Assembly (NCBI GenBank): GCA_024401555.1 | Contig: JAKSKV010000008.1 | Coordinates: 44,835 to 108,834, forward strand | Origin: Paludibacteraceae bacterium | GTDB taxonomy: Bacteria > Bacteroidota > Bacteroidia > Bacteroidales > Paludibacteraceae | Length of the DNA: 64,000 nt | Direction: 5' to 3' | Part shown: positions 8,745-17,487 of the stretch, one piece after another | Numbering within the stretch: position 1 is the first letter of the stretch | Layout of the letters: each line of letters begins with the position of its first letter | Translations under genes and position numbers: made by a program | Notes under the pieces: model-generated | Databases searched by the model: none | What the model was told of the DNA's origin: nothing | What the model saw: the letters and a program-made list of their open reading frames with translations, nothing else

Positions 8745-9302
8745 ATGAACAAGAAATTATTAATGTTACTGTTGGCTGGTTTTTCATTTGCAGTACTTCC
8801 TTCATGTGGTGACGAGGAGGACGATAACGAACCAACTAAGAATGAGCAAACAAACGGAGAGAACAACCAAGGTGGTGACAACAACCAAGGTGGTGAGCAA
8901 CAACAACCTACAGGCCTTCAATTGGCTGATATCACAGGTTCTTACACTGGTAGCCTTTATGCTGCTCTTGAGCCAGATGAGCCGATCCAAGAGGGTTTGG
9001 GCGTAGTTGTATCAAGTGCTGACAACAAGACTTTGAGCTTGGCGGTTGAGCCAATCGAGATTTTGGGTATTCAAGTTGATAACATCGCATTTGATGGCAT
9101 CCCTGCCACTTATGATGCGGCTGCTGATGCATGGAACTTTACTGCAAGCGGTTTGAAGGTTGATTTGTTGGGTGGTATGATCAATGCTGATGTTGATGTG
9201 AAGCAAGGCGTATTCACAAAGGACGGTTTGACCTTTACTATCAATGTGAAGACCAACCAAGATGTTGACATCGATTTGAACTTTGTAGGTAAGAAGAAAT
9301 AA
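8745..9302 (+). CDS. Surface-type lipoprotein with beta-rich (calycin-like) C-terminal domain
   Basis: Signal peptide MNKKLLMLLLAGFSFAVLPSC with the lipobox Cys at residue 21, immediately followed by GDEEDDNE, the acidic signal that directs Bacteroidota lipoproteins to the cell surface. A low-complexity Asn/Gln/Gly linker (residues ~33-52) contains an imperfect tandem repeat of NNQGG. The rest alternates polar and hydrophobic residues in beta strands (ITGSYTGSLY, VSSADNKTLSLAVEP) like calycin-type domains. Function unknown. A strong terminator follows. Confidence 0.75.
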   Translation: MNKKLLMLLLAGFSFAVLPSCGDEEDDNEPTKNEQTNGENNQGGDNNQGGEQQQPTGLQLADITGSYTGSLYAALEPDEPIQEGLGVVVSSADNKTLSLAVEPIEILGIQVDNIAFDGIPATYDAAADAWNFTASGLKVDLLGGMINADVDVKQGVFTKDGLTFTINVKTNQDVDIDLNFVGKKK

Positions 9303-9320
9303 TTTTTTCACCCTATAGAC

Positions 9321-9358
9321 AAAGGCAGTTGGGATTTCTCCTGACTGCCTTTTTTTTA
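9321..9358 (+). terminator. Rho-independent terminator after the 8745 lipoprotein gene
   Basis: Inverted repeat AAAGGCAGT / ACTGCCTTT (9321-9329 and 9344-9352) followed by a T run. The complementary A run makes it usable from the minus side as well, where rnhB ends at 9356. Confidence 0.85.
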
Positions 9359-9961
9359 TTCTCCGAAATCGAATTTTAATTGCGGGTCAATCAGTGTGAA
9401 TGACATGCGATGGTGTTCTGTGGCACCGAACTCCTCTATCGCCTTCCTGTGGTCCTTGGTGGGATATCCCTTGTTTTTCGCCCAATGGTAGGCGGGATAG
9501 TCGGAGGCGATCTTATTCATATAATCGTCTCGATAGGTCTTGGCTAAGATGGAAGCGGCCGCTATGGACATATACTTGCCGTCTCCCTTGACCACGCATT
9601 GGTGGGGAATGCCTTCGTATGGTTTGAATCGGTTGCCATCAATAATCAGATGTTCCGGCTTCACTTGGAGCGTCTCAATGGCTCTGTGCATCGCCAAGAA
9701 AGAGGCATTGAGGATGTTGATTTTGTCGATCTCCTTTGCCGATACGACGCCGACCGCCCATGCGATGGCCTCCGCCTCTATGATGGGACGAAGCTCGTAT
9801 CTGCGCTTCTCTGTGAGTTTTTTGGAGTCGTTGAGTAGTTCGTTCTGGAAATCCTCCGGGAGGATCACAGCGGCCGCGAAAACGGGTCCTGCGAGGCATC
9901 CTCTGCCCGCTTCGTCGCATCCGGCCTCAATGGTATGCTCTTTTAGGTAAGGAAGTAACAT
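9356..9961 (-). CDS. rnhB: Ribonuclease HII
   Basis: Removes RNA from RNA/DNA hybrids and misincorporated ribonucleotides. The catalytic region [14 protein letters not shown] near residue 14 supplies the first Asp-Glu pair; LIIDGNRF and the [15 protein letters not shown] segment supply the other acidic sites. The 201-residue length is normal. It is the last gene of the operon, starting 3 bp after the recN stop. Confidence 0.95.
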   Translation of the reverse strand: MLLPYLKEHTIEAGCDEAGRGCLAGPVFAAAVILPEDFQNELLNDSKKLTEKRRYELRPIIEAEAIAWAVGVVSAKEIDKINILNASFLAMHRAIETLQVKPEHLIIDGNRFKPYEGIPHQCVVKGDGKYMSIAAASILAKTYRDDYMNKIASDYPAYHWAKNKGYPTKDHRKAIEEFGATEHHRMSFTLIDPQLKFDFGE

Positions 9962-9964
9962 CTT

Positions 9965-11620
9965 TTATCTTTTTAATAACTCCTTCGCATTCTGGATGGC
10001 TGCCTCTGAAAGGGCGGAACCGCTCAGCATTTGGGCGATTTCAGTGACGCGTTCCGTCTCGTTCAATTGCTTGATGTGCGAAAGGGTGGTCAATTCGTTG
10101 TCCTCTTTGTAAACTTTGTAATGGGTAGCCCCTTGGGCAGCGATTTGAGGCAAGTGGGTGATGCTGATTACCTGCATCTGCTCGCCCATCTTTTGCATCA
10201 GATCCCCCATTTTGTCCGCCACTTCGCCGGAGACGCCCGTATCGATCTCATCCAAGATGATGGTAGGTAACTCCTCCGATTGGCAGAGAATGGATTTCAA
10301 GGCCAACATCACACGAGAAAGTTCTCCGCCTGACGCTACGCTCGAAATCGGTTGGAGCGAAGCGTTTTTGTTGGCGCTGAAGAGGAATTTCACAGCGTCG
10401 CCGCCATTGCCGTCCAACTCTGGGAGTGGTTCGACGCACACCTCCAATTTGGCGTTGGGCATGCCTAAACCGCGAAGGATCTCCGCAATGGATTGTTCCA
10501 GTTTTGGTTTGGCCTTTTGACGTTTCTCCGATATCTGTTTCGCTAATTTCGTTAATTTATCTTTGAGTAAGGCGATCTCCTTTTCTATTGCCTCTGTCGC
10601 CTCTTGGGCGTTCTCCATTTCAGAGAGTTGCTTCTCGAAATCCGCCTGTAGATTCAGCAGGTCGGCGAGGTTGTCCACATGGTGTTTCTTCTCTAAAGTA
10701 TAGATGAGGTCCAAACGCTCGTTGGCTTGTTCCAAACGTTGCGGATCGACGTTTACATCCGATAGTTTCATCTCCACCTCTCTCGTGATATCCTTCAACT
10801 CGATTAGGCAGCTGTTCAGACGCTCTTTGACCTCTGAATAGGATTCCGAAAAACCTTCGATGGAAGCGATGGCGTTTGTGGCCTCTTTGAGTGCGGAGCA
10901 GATATTCTCCTCCTTTTCCGAGAGAAGCCACATGCTTTTTGAGAGCGCCTCCTTGAGTTCCGTCGTGTGGGAAAGGGCATTGACCTCCTCCTCCAAATCG
11001 GTTTGCTCGTTCTCTGAGAATTTTGCCTCTTGGAGTTGTCTCAGCTGGAATTCGAGGTAATCTCGGTTGGCGTTTCTCTCGTCGTTAAGTGCGATGAGTT
11101 CTTTTAGTTCTCTCTTCTTCTTGGAATACTCCTTGAAGAGAGTCCTGTAGGCCGTAAGCGGATCGCTTGTCTCTGATAACGCATCAAGAACCTGCAGTTG
11201 AAAAGAGGCCTCGTTGAGTAGCAAAGTCTCGTGTTGGGAGTGTATGTCGATCAGTTTCGCGGTCAGCTCTTTTAGAAGCGTCAGCGCCACGGGTGTATCG
11301 TTGACAAAGGCCCTTGATTTGCCGTTGGGGGCTATTTCCCTGCGGATGATGCAGTTGTCATCGTAGTCGATATCGTTCTCTTCAAAAAAAGAGGATAGCG
11401 TGTAGGCAGATATGTCGAACTCCGCCTCGACCACACATTTTTTCTCTTCATCTTTCAGTGCCTTGGAATCGGCCCGTTGCCCCTGTACAAGCCCTAATGC
11501 GCCTAATAAGATGGATTTTCCGGAGCCAGTCTCGCCTGTGATTACAGAGAATCCTTGGTTCCATTCGACATTGGTCTTTTCGATTAAAGCATAATTTTCA
11601 ACCGATAATGATTTTAACAT
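9965..11620 (-). CDS. recN: DNA repair protein RecN
   Basis: SMC-like ATPase acting on double-strand breaks. Walker A GETGSGKSILLGAL near residue 29, an extended coiled-coil in the middle (residues ~150-370), the ABC signature ASGGELSRVMLALKSIL and Walker B TIILDEIDTGVSGEVADKMG near the C-terminus. Length 551 is normal. It lies between porD and rnhB. Confidence 0.96.
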   Translation of the reverse strand: MLKSLSVENYALIEKTNVEWNQGFSVITGETGSGKSILLGALGLVQGQRADSKALKDEEKKCVVEAEFDISAYTLSSFFEENDIDYDDNCIIRREIAPNGKSRAFVNDTPVALTLLKELTAKLIDIHSQHETLLLNEASFQLQVLDALSETSDPLTAYRTLFKEYSKKKRELKELIALNDERNANRDYLEFQLRQLQEAKFSENEQTDLEEEVNALSHTTELKEALSKSMWLLSEKEENICSALKEATNAIASIEGFSESYSEVKERLNSCLIELKDITREVEMKLSDVNVDPQRLEQANERLDLIYTLEKKHHVDNLADLLNLQADFEKQLSEMENAQEATEAIEKEIALLKDKLTKLAKQISEKRQKAKPKLEQSIAEILRGLGMPNAKLEVCVEPLPELDGNGGDAVKFLFSANKNASLQPISSVASGGELSRVMLALKSILCQSEELPTIILDEIDTGVSGEVADKMGDLMQKMGEQMQVISITHLPQIAAQGATHYKVYKEDNELTTLSHIKQLNETERVTEIAQMLSGSALSEAAIQNAKELLKR

Positions 11621-11632
11621 AGTCTAATATAA

Positions 11633-12538
11633 TTAGTTCAACAACTCTTGGAACTTGTTGGTCTGTGTCGGCAAAATGCCTTGGAGAATATCGTAGAGAT
11701 CCTTCTTCTCCTTGGATGTTGCGGGTTTAAACATATCCAAAAGTTCATTCATCTTTGATTCCACGAATAATTGAAGTGCGATGGAATAGGGAACCGCACG
11801 GTTCATCTCCTTGAGATAAGGCATGTTGTTGAAGATGTTGGTACGCCCCTTTTCGACGCTGTTCACCATCTCATCCAATCCGAAACGGTGGTATTCGTAG
11901 ATGATGTCACGCAGCTTTTTCAGACGCTCGTCTTGGTAGTTGCTGACCAAAGCGTATCTATTTCTATCGCTGTCGAATGCTTTCCAGCCCACATCGTTTG
12001 AACCTTGTGCCAAAGAGACGATCATTTCCGCTTTTTCGTAGTAGCGGGATCCTCCGTATCTGCTGAAAGAGTCGAAGTTGAGGCCGACGATGATGTTCAC
12101 ATAGAAGGCGATGGTCGAGAGCAGATTGTTCTCGTATGTATTCTCGTCAAACTCCAATTTTTGGTATTGGGTGTAGTTGAATTGGAGGTTCTTGTCCAGA
12201 AAGTTGAATAGGGTGGTGTTGTATCCGGAGTTGAACACTGGTCGGCTCGCCTGTACTTGCAGTTGCCCCGAATAATTCTCTCCTGCGGCCTTCTCCAAAG
12301 TGATGACGAAGTTACACTCGATGCGCTCCTCGTCAGAGAAGGTTGCGTCGGTCCACCTGCGGCTATTGATGAATTCGGTCAAGTCGTTGCTCAATTCGGT
12401 GTAGATCTCCTTATTCGTACCCTCGATTTGGTCGGTGTTGATGCGCACATAGGCCTTGACGTCTTGGGCGGTGGCGATGAGGCCGTTGGACAAGGCGACC
12501 ATGAGTAGGAGTATGTTTCTAAGTATGCTTCTCATCAT
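11633..12538 (-). CDS. porD: T9SS protein PorD (DUF4835)
   Basis: DUF4835 protein, an accessory part of the type IX secretion/gliding apparatus. The signal peptide ends GLIATAQD; the mature protein holds family-typical stretches such as YTELSNDLTEFINSRRWTDATF, LLSTIAFYVNIIVGLNFDSFS and KLRDIIYEYHRFGLDEM. It overlaps the coaBC stop by 4 bp. Its presence fits the Por secretion tails found on cargo proteins later in the window. Confidence 0.9.
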   Translation of the reverse strand: MMRSILRNILLLMVALSNGLIATAQDVKAYVRINTDQIEGTNKEIYTELSNDLTEFINSRRWTDATFSDEERIECNFVITLEKAAGENYSGQLQVQASRPVFNSGYNTTLFNFLDKNLQFNYTQYQKLEFDENTYENNLLSTIAFYVNIIVGLNFDSFSRYGGSRYYEKAEMIVSLAQGSNDVGWKAFDSDRNRYALVSNYQDERLKKLRDIIYEYHRFGLDEMVNSVEKGRTNIFNNMPYLKEMNRAVPYSIALQLFVESKMNELLDMFKPATSKEKKDLYDILQGILPTQTNKFQELLN

Positions 12539-13743
12539 TTCTTACGGTTCATAAGGGACAGCGCATGGTCGATGATATCCTTGGCGACCTCCTTTTTGGG
12601 TTTGAGGTCATAGGCTATTTTTTCGCCGCTTCTGTCGAAAATGGTTATTTTATTGGTGTCGTGTTGGAAACATGCGTTTTTATCGTTCAATGAGTTCATG
12701 ACGATGAAATCAAGGTTTTTCCGTTCGCATTTTCCTACGGCATTACTCTCTTCGTTGTCGGTCTCTAACGCGAATCCGATCATCATTTGTCCCTCCCGTT
12801 TCATCTTGCCTAATGCGGCTGCGATGTCTTGGGTAGGAACCAGATCCAATTGCATGGCACCTGTCTTTTCCCGCTTGATCTTGTGCTCCGCACGTTGGGC
12901 AGGGGTGTAATCCGCTACCGCTGCGCAAAGAATCTCGATGTCCGCAGATTCGGCTGCTTGGGTGGCTGCGAGATACATCTCGTTTGCGGACTCTACAGAG
13001 ACACGGGTGATGTTTGGATGTTTAGGAGTTAGGGAAACCGGTCCTGAAACCAATGTGACCTTCGCTCCGCGCTCCGCACACTCTTCCGCAAGGGCGTAAC
13101 CCATCTTTCCTGATGAGTAGTTTCCTATAAAACGGACAGGATCTATCTTTTCGTGTGTAGGACCTGCGGTGATCATCACATTTTTGCCTGCGAGGTCTTG
13201 GCTGCTCTTGAAGAATTTCTCCACGTAGTCCGCGATCGCTTCGGGTTCGGCCATTCTGCCCTTCCCCGTCAGCCCGCTGGCGAGGAATCCCTCTTCGGCG
13301 TCGATGATGTGGTTGCCGCGTTCCTTTAGCAGCGCGATGTTTTTCTGTACGGCTGGGTGGGCGTACATGTCCAAATCCATGGCGGGTGCCAGGAATACTG
13401 GGCATTTAGCGGAGAGGTAAGTGGTCAGCAACAAGTTGTCTGCTATGCCATTCGCCATCTTCCCGATGGAATTGGCGGTGGCTGGAGCGATCACATATGC
13501 GTCGGCCCAGATGCCCAGTGACACATGGCTGTTCCATTCTCCATTTTCAGGATTAAAGAAGTCCACCAAGATTGGGTTTTGGGAGAGCGTCGCCATGGTG
13601 AGCGGCGTGATGAACTGCTTGGCCAAAGGTGTCATGACCACCTTGACGTTGGCTCCTCTCTTCTTGAACTCCCTTACCAGCGTGGCGGTTTTGTAAGCCG
13701 CGATGCCGCCGGTTACGCCCACTATGATGTTTTTACCTTCCAT
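12535..13743 (-). CDS. coaBC: Phosphopantothenoylcysteine decarboxylase / phosphopantothenate-cysteine ligase
   Basis: Bifunctional coenzyme A biosynthesis enzyme. The flavin-binding CoaC half begins MEGKNIIVGVTGGIAAYK and contains NSHVSLGIWADAYVIAPATANS (catalytic His) and the substrate clamp PAMDLDM. The CoaB half has AGPTHEKIDPVRFIGNYSSGKMG, AAVADYTP and KIKREK. The ATG at 13743 was chosen because it gives the normal family N-terminus; an ATG further upstream would run into wzz. It starts 4 bp after wzz. Confidence 0.96.
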   Translation of the reverse strand: MEGKNIIVGVTGGIAAYKTATLVREFKKRGANVKVVMTPLAKQFITPLTMATLSQNPILVDFFNPENGEWNSHVSLGIWADAYVIAPATANSIGKMANGIADNLLLTTYLSAKCPVFLAPAMDLDMYAHPAVQKNIALLKERGNHIIDAEEGFLASGLTGKGRMAEPEAIADYVEKFFKSSQDLAGKNVMITAGPTHEKIDPVRFIGNYSSGKMGYALAEECAERGAKVTLVSGPVSLTPKHPNITRVSVESANEMYLAATQAAESADIEILCAAVADYTPAQRAEHKIKREKTGAMQLDLVPTQDIAAALGKMKREGQMMIGFALETDNEESNAVGKCERKNLDFIVMNSLNDKNACFQHDTNKITIFDRSGEKIAYDLKPKKEVAKDIIDHALSLMNRKK

Positions 13744-13747
13744 ACTG

Positions 13748-14908
13748 TTATTCGTTTGGGGAGGCCGCAACCTCCGGTTCGTTCTCTTCTTCCTCTAATT
13801 TTTTTCTCAATTCTGGGATAATGTTCCATGCGAGTATGGCGAGACAAGAGAGGAATCCAGCTAAGAAACCTCCTGCGACCACACCCTTCAATTTCCTCAT
13901 TTTATCGTTAGGAAGCGGATATCTTGGTTCGTCGATGATTTGGATCAGAGGTGTCTCTTTGGCGAGATCCATCTTCAGCATCTCGATGTTTTTCATCATC
14001 TCCGTATAGGTGGCCGAGAGTATTTGAATGTCTGTTTCAATTTTCCAGAGCGTTGGCGCCGCATACATACCATTGGCGTTTCTGTTGGCGTCGCTATAGG
14101 CGGCTCGCTTGGCGAAGCTTTGGTCTAGGCATTTGCGGACGGAATCCGCCTTGCTTTGGAATGTCTCCACATTCTTTCTTGCCAAAGCGGTCTTGGTGTT
14201 GACGTAGAATTCAGATACTGCCTTCAGGTGCGCCTCGGAGAATCTCTTTGCGAATTGCTCGTCTGGGAAGGCGAAGGTGTACTCCATAAAAGAGAGTTTC
14301 TTGTCTCTTCTGGATACAGCGACTGAGTTCTTGATAAGACTTTGCGCTTTGAGGTTTAGCAAACTATCCTGTTCCCTGCTGAAACTCATTCTCTCTTGTT
14401 CCAAAGGGTAGAATATGTCACAAGCGGAAACGACTCCATTTTTTGTCTCCTTTTTTGTCTTCTCCTTTTGGCAGTTAGCTCTTGTGCTATCGCAGGTGAG
14501 CAGATATTCCATGAAGGAGAGCGTATCTCCCTCGTACGCTACAGGAGAGAGCAGTGTCTTCTCCATCAGTGCTGGAGATTTTAGGAGCTCAAGGACATTG
14601 TCTCCTGTGAAGGCATCCATGCCACCTCCTCCTAAGTTGAGCAATGAACTCAATCCTCCCAATGCACCTCCCGATGAGGAGGAACCTCCTACAGTGAACG
14701 TATAGTGGGAGGAGTAGGTGATAGGTCTGTTGTAGGCGTAGATGTAGCCGATAATGCCTCCTAATAGTCCAGCCGCAACAATGAACCATTTCTTATTCCA
14801 TAGAACCGCCCAATATTTTTTTATCGTCTCAAAGATCTCCTTTGCGGATATGTTGTTGGTGGGTTCTTCGGAACCCATCCCTTTTAGTAACTCTTCAAGC
14901 TCGTTCAT
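13748..14908 (-). CDS. Wzz/chain-length determinant family protein
   Basis: Inner-membrane polysaccharide co-polymerase type protein. N-terminal TM (KKWFIVAAGLLGGIIGYIYAY), a long periplasmic helical region (about 60-340), the Pro-rich motif EPRYPLPNDKMRK, and a C-terminal TM (GVVAGGFLAGFLSCLAILAWNI) with an acidic cytoplasmic tail. No tyrosine kinase domain is attached. It would control the length or export of a surface polysaccharide with the adjacent SLBB exporter, 4 bp upstream. Confidence 0.88.
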   Translation of the reverse strand: MNELEELLKGMGSEEPTNNISAKEIFETIKKYWAVLWNKKWFIVAAGLLGGIIGYIYAYNRPITYSSHYTFTVGGSSSSGGALGGLSSLLNLGGGGMDAFTGDNVLELLKSPALMEKTLLSPVAYEGDTLSFMEYLLTCDSTRANCQKEKTKKETKNGVVSACDIFYPLEQERMSFSREQDSLLNLKAQSLIKNSVAVSRRDKKLSFMEYTFAFPDEQFAKRFSEAHLKAVSEFYVNTKTALARKNVETFQSKADSVRKCLDQSFAKRAAYSDANRNANGMYAAPTLWKIETDIQILSATYTEMMKNIEMLKMDLAKETPLIQIIDEPRYPLPNDKMRKLKGVVAGGFLAGFLSCLAILAWNIIPELRKKLEEEENEPEVAASPNE

Positions 14909-14912
14909 CTTC

Positions 14913-17345
14913 TTATTTTTTTGCGTTCATAATAGCCGTCACCACAACCGATGACATGGTTACAACCGACGACATGGTGGTGACAAGGAAGGTGGTGTTT
15001 TCCTTGCTGTTGCTGCTTCTCTCTTTCTTCTCCGGCACAAAGATATGTGATCCGGGTTTCACGTCCGGATAGTTCTTCATCCACAAAAAGTGCCTGGTCG
15101 ATGCGATTCTTCCGCTTGGGTAAGCTACATAAACCGAACTCTTTTTCGCATTGCTGGTGAAACCTCCCGCACCTCTTACATATTTTCTGAGGCCAGTGTT
15201 GTTGAATACCTCCTTGCCTGGCACTTGGACGCTTCCTGCGATGGTGATGGTTTGCATCTCTTGCGGAATGAAGATGACGTCTCCATTTCTTACGATTAGA
15301 TCAGACTCTTCGTTTCCGGGATGTTTGATGATCTTATCTAAACGGATGCCCACAAGGTCTTGCCGTGCGTTGATCTCTGCTTTGATTTTCTTCAAAGTCT
15401 CTTCGTCCTCCGCATTGTTCAACATCTCCATGATTTTCAGGTCTCTCTTTTTCTCCGCCTCTGTCCGATTGGCGCTGCGGATGAGGAAGGCGCCCTGCGG
15501 GTAGGCGAATTTGGTCAATCCTCCGGCGCGGGCGATGACGTCCGAAATTTTCTCAGTCTTGTTGGTAATGGCGTAAACGCCAGGGTGCCTGCTCTCTCCT
15601 GTGATTTGGATAGTGCCTAAGTTCTCATAACCCTCCATTGATCGGATGGTGATTTGGTCGTTGGGCATCAACTGGAAATTGCCGTCTGCTCCGTTGAGTG
15701 TCCTGTCCAAAGAGAGGAGGAATACCTCCCTCTTTTGATCCCCTTTTTTGAGGACGGAAGAGTCTTTGATCATGCGGACCACCTCGATCTTCTGAGGGTC
15801 TGCGTCTTCCTCAAATCCTCTTGCCAAGAATATTAAATCGCGTAGCGTCGCGTTCTCGTAGTAAGGGAAAGAACCTGGAGCGATAACTCTACCATAGACG
15901 TAGAGTTGTTTTTTATGTTCAAAGTCGTTTTTGCCGCCGATGGTTACGACATCCTCTTTCTGTAAAGCAACGTTGAATCTTCCCTCCATCAAATCTTTCA
16001 CATTGAATGAGGTGATTTCTGGGGTGAGGTCGTCTTGGAGCCTTACGATGGTGGCGTTCTCCATGAAAGCGTCTTCGGTAAGACCGTTCGCTTTGGCAAC
16101 CAAGTCCTTCAGCGTCATGTTCTCCTCCAACGCATAGACGCCTGGACGGAATACACTACCCATAATTTGGACTCTATTGCTGTATTTATCCAACATCTTG
16201 CTGATTTGGTAGATGTCGCCAGCCGCCGGTGTGAAAAGGTTGAACAGTTCCTTGGAAACGTCGGCCACACTCTTCTCGCCGTTCATGTTTCGGGTGACGG
16301 ATATACGGTCGGTGTAGGCCTCGTCGGTGAAGCCACCGCAGTAATCCAATAGGTTTTTCAGTGTCTCTCCCTTTTTGAGTTCAAAGATACCCTCTCGTTT
16401 CACTTCTCCGTTTACGGTCACTCTGTTTTCGTAAGTGTTGACTAAGATGACATCCTGGTCTTGGAGGGTTGTGTTGCTAGGCATGGCTCCGTTGGCGAGG
16501 AATTCGTAGAGATCGACAGTCGCCACCTCTTTGCCGCCGCGGATCACCTTGATGTTACGCATGGTTCCGTTGGATGAAGGGCCGCCACATGCGTTCAAAG
16601 CGTTGAATACGGATGAGACGGATGATAGCGTATAGCTTCCTGGCGTGCTGACTTCACCCATGATATACACCTTGATGGAGCGTATTTTGTTGATGGAGAC
16701 GCTGACGGAGGTTCTGCCGGAGGAGATGGAGGTGTAGATGCCGCTCATCTTTTTCTTGATGACATTCTCCGCTTCTTCGATGGTAAGGCCGCTCACTTGC
16801 GCGACACCTGCATTGGGGATACGGATGGTTCCCTCTTTGGTGACGGTGAGGTCGTAGGTGGCTTCCGCCATGCCGAACACGTCGATATGGAGTTCGTCGT
16901 TAGGTCCCACTCTGTAGTTGCGAGGTGTGGCGACTGCTTGGCTGGGTTCGAAAGAGACTTTGCTGTTGTTGAAAAGGGTGCTTCCGAAGATACGGCTGTC
17001 CATTCGTTTGCTGTTTAAGGCTGTTTCATCAACGGGGGCCGAAGCGATTCTTCTGCTGGCCTCGGAGATCTCTTCCGCCGAGGTTGTTTGTGTCTCGATG
17101 GCGTTGATGCGTGTCTTTAACTTTTCCCACTCCGCCGCAGGCATGTTTTTGGTCTTGGCCATGCGCTCCACGTCTGCGAGCGAGTAACCCGCATTGGTGT
17201 ATTTGCTGACGAAGTCGGCGATTTGCGCATCCGATAGCTGGTCTGCCTTCACGTTTTGGATGTTGCTTAGGGAGATGCTAGCCGCTTCCGCCAACATGAA
17301 AACTCCCAAAAGGAAACTAGTAAGGAAACTGAATTTTTTTATCAT
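14913..17345 (-). CDS. SLBB-domain polysaccharide export protein
   Basis: Wza-type outer-membrane/periplasmic exporter. The signal peptide starts MIKKFSFLTSFLLG; the ATG at 17345 was chosen because the upstream in-frame ATG lies ahead of the -7 box. The export domain follows (NYRVGPNDELHIDVFGMAEATY, near residue 145), then several SLBB repeats of the type YVMGEVxxPGxYxLxxxxTLxDLxxxAGG, and a C-terminal hydrophobic segment. At 810 residues it is long, as in other Bacteroidota exporters with many SLBB repeats. It opens the six-gene minus-strand operon. Confidence 0.9.
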   Translation of the reverse strand: MIKKFSFLTSFLLGVFMLAEAASISLSNIQNVKADQLSDAQIADFVSKYTNAGYSLADVERMAKTKNMPAAEWEKLKTRINAIETQTTSAEEISEASRRIASAPVDETALNSKRMDSRIFGSTLFNNSKVSFEPSQAVATPRNYRVGPNDELHIDVFGMAEATYDLTVTKEGTIRIPNAGVAQVSGLTIEEAENVIKKKMSGIYTSISSGRTSVSVSINKIRSIKVYIMGEVSTPGSYTLSSVSSVFNALNACGGPSSNGTMRNIKVIRGGKEVATVDLYEFLANGAMPSNTTLQDQDVILVNTYENRVTVNGEVKREGIFELKKGETLKNLLDYCGGFTDEAYTDRISVTRNMNGEKSVADVSKELFNLFTPAAGDIYQISKMLDKYSNRVQIMGSVFRPGVYALEENMTLKDLVAKANGLTEDAFMENATIVRLQDDLTPEITSFNVKDLMEGRFNVALQKEDVVTIGGKNDFEHKKQLYVYGRVIAPGSFPYYENATLRDLIFLARGFEEDADPQKIEVVRMIKDSSVLKKGDQKREVFLLSLDRTLNGADGNFQLMPNDQITIRSMEGYENLGTIQITGESRHPGVYAITNKTEKISDVIARAGGLTKFAYPQGAFLIRSANRTEAEKKRDLKIMEMLNNAEDEETLKKIKAEINARQDLVGIRLDKIIKHPGNEESDLIVRNGDVIFIPQEMQTITIAGSVQVPGKEVFNNTGLRKYVRGAGGFTSNAKKSSVYVAYPSGRIASTRHFLWMKNYPDVKPGSHIFVPEKKERSSNSKENTTFLVTTMSSVVTMSSVVVTAIMNAKK

Positions 17346-17373
17346 AATAATTATGCTATACTCGTTAATCTCG

Positions 17374-17381
17374 CAAAAATA
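17374..17381 (-). promoter_or_regulatory. -7 box (TATTTTTG) for the SLBB-wzz-coaBC-porD-recN-rnhB operon
   Basis: Minus-strand TATTTTTG, 28 bp from the ATG at 17345. It is the only clear consensus box ahead of the six tightly spaced genes. Confidence 0.6.
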
Positions 17382-17461
17382 CTGAAAATAATTCACAATT
17401 CATAAGGTTTCCTGGTAAAACATCGAGGGGAAGACAATCTGGTATAATCGCGAAAAAATGG

Positions 17462-17469
17462 TATTTTTG
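17462..17469 (+). promoter_or_regulatory. -7 box (TATTTTTG) for the ABC-F gene
   Basis: TATTTTTG ends 18 bp before the ATG at 17488 and overlaps the longer upstream reading frame, so that longer start is unlikely. Confidence 0.6.
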
Positions 17470-17487
17470 CGCCGTAATATTAGATTT

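Noticed and set aside
8864-8900. Short direct repeat in the 8745 lipoprotein gene as a mobile or regulatory repeat
   Set aside because: It encodes the low-complexity NNQGG linker and has no features beyond the coding repeat.
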